Shown piece after piece: positions 4,674 to 5,160 of a stretch of 5,160 bases of DNA. The position numbers and the translations under genes are program-made. Under the pieces are notes generated by a model that had not been told where the DNA came from, did no database searches, and saw only the letters and a program-made list of their open reading frames with translations. The DNA comes from an uncultured Clostridia bacterium (GTDB lineage Bacteria > Bacillota > Clostridia > Peptostreptococcales > Anaerovoracaceae), in contig CAMIWY010000124.1 in NCBI GenBank assembly GCA_946402595.1, forward strand, positions 1-5,160. The letters run 5' to 3'. Each line of letters opens with the position of its first letter. The stretch's first letter is position 1.

Positions 4674-5160
4674 ATGGGTGACAACAAGAATTTCAATCCT
4701 GCAGATGCCAATGCGATAACAAGACAGTATCTCGATTCCATTCTGATAGAGGAACGCATCATCGATGCACAGAAGGCATCGCTTGAGACGGTGATATTCG
4801 GAGAGACATTCAGCACACCGATCATGATGCCGGCTTTCTCGTTTCTGAGGACATTCGTCAAGGAGCGGGAGAATGCCATGGTCGAATATTCCAGAGCGGC
4901 TCAGGAGCTGAACATGGTCAACTGGGTCGGCATGATGGAGAATGATGAATTTGCCGATGCTCTCGCTACAGGCGCAAGGACGGTGAGGATCATCAAGCCG
5001 TTCGCTGATACTGACAAAGTGCTGGACCAGATAGCTTTCGCCGAGAAGAACGGAGCTTTTGCGGTCGGCATGGACATAGACCATGTATTCGGCGATAACG
5101 GAGAGTATGACGTGGTAGCCGATTATCCGATGAAGCGTCAGACGAAGGAGGACATACGCA
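4674..5160 (+). CDS. FMN-dependent alpha-hydroxy-acid oxidizing protein, N-terminal part
   Basis: The first 162 codons of a gene that continues past the right edge. The protein belongs to the FMN-dependent alpha-hydroxy-acid dehydrogenase/oxidase family (lactate oxidase and glycolate oxidase type TIM barrels), which oxidises 2-hydroxy acids to 2-oxo acids. Evidence is the opening barrel strand TPIMMPAFSF (48-57), the WVGMMEN segment (84-90), and the pair VRIIKPFADTDKVLDQIAFA (104-123) and AFAVGMDIDH (128-137). The last two correspond to the QLYVYKD...ALTVDTP strands of glycolate oxidase. The catalytic His and FMN-contacting Lys/Arg lie in the missing C-terminal half, so activity cannot be judged; a dehydrogenase acting on lactate or another hydroxy acid is equally possible. 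AAAGGAG (4658-4664) is 9 nt before the ATG. It has its own promoter and candidate operator, and a terminator separates it from the reductase operon. Confidence 0.78.
   Translation, partial: MGDNKNFNPADANAITRQYLDSILIEERIIDAQKASLETVIFGETFSTPIMMPAFSFLRTFVKERENAMVEYSRAAQELNMVNWVGMMENDEFADALATGARTVRIIKPFADTDKVLDQIAFAEKNGAFAVGMDIDHVFGDNGEYDVVADYPMKRQTKEDIR

Overview
The window most likely comes from an anaerobic, moderate-GC member of the Clostridia (Bacillota). This is inferred from the gene content (oxygen-sensitive Fe-S proteins and a TM1266-type [FeFe]-hydrogenase-system regulator), frequent AGA/AGG and ATA codons, GGAG-type ribosome binding sites and T-tailed intrinsic terminators. I cannot assign a genus.

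Layout. Positions 1-365 hold no intact gene: a 28-codon minus-strand remnant that begins like a clostridial ATP-grasp protein (44-130), an AT-rich stretch with a direct repeat (210-229), and a plausible extended -10 promoter (277-306). Positions 366-611 encode an 81-residue TM1266-family regulator. Positions 612-894 are a structured non-coding stretch ending in a strong terminator-like hairpin (795-830), about 65 nt before the next gene. Positions 895-4478 are the core of the window: three same-strand genes encoding a NifH-like Fe protein, a NifD-like subunit and a NifK-like subunit, closed by a strong terminator (4520-4555). A new transcription unit follows, with promoter, inverted-repeat operator candidate and tandem direct repeat. 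It leads into an FMN-dependent alpha-hydroxy-acid oxidizing protein that runs off the right edge.

How the genes fit together. The H-D-K trio looks like a complete two-component nitrogenase-like reductase. The Fe protein would hydrolyse ATP and pass low-potential electrons from its bridging [4Fe-4S] cluster to a D/K heterotetramer. It is very unlikely to be a true nitrogenase: the D- and K-like chains are short, the cluster cysteines are only partly kept, the cofactor His is not seen, and no nifB, nifE or nifN lies in the window. The Fe protein keeps all its signature residues, while the catalytic component carries an unusual cysteine pattern. The substrate is unknown; the system falls among the uncharacterised nitrogenase-like reductases, outside the obvious DPOR/COR, Cfb and Mar contexts. 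The TM1266-like gene just upstream suggests Fe-S or redox-linked control, and the hairpin between them could be either its terminator or an attenuator of the reductase operon.
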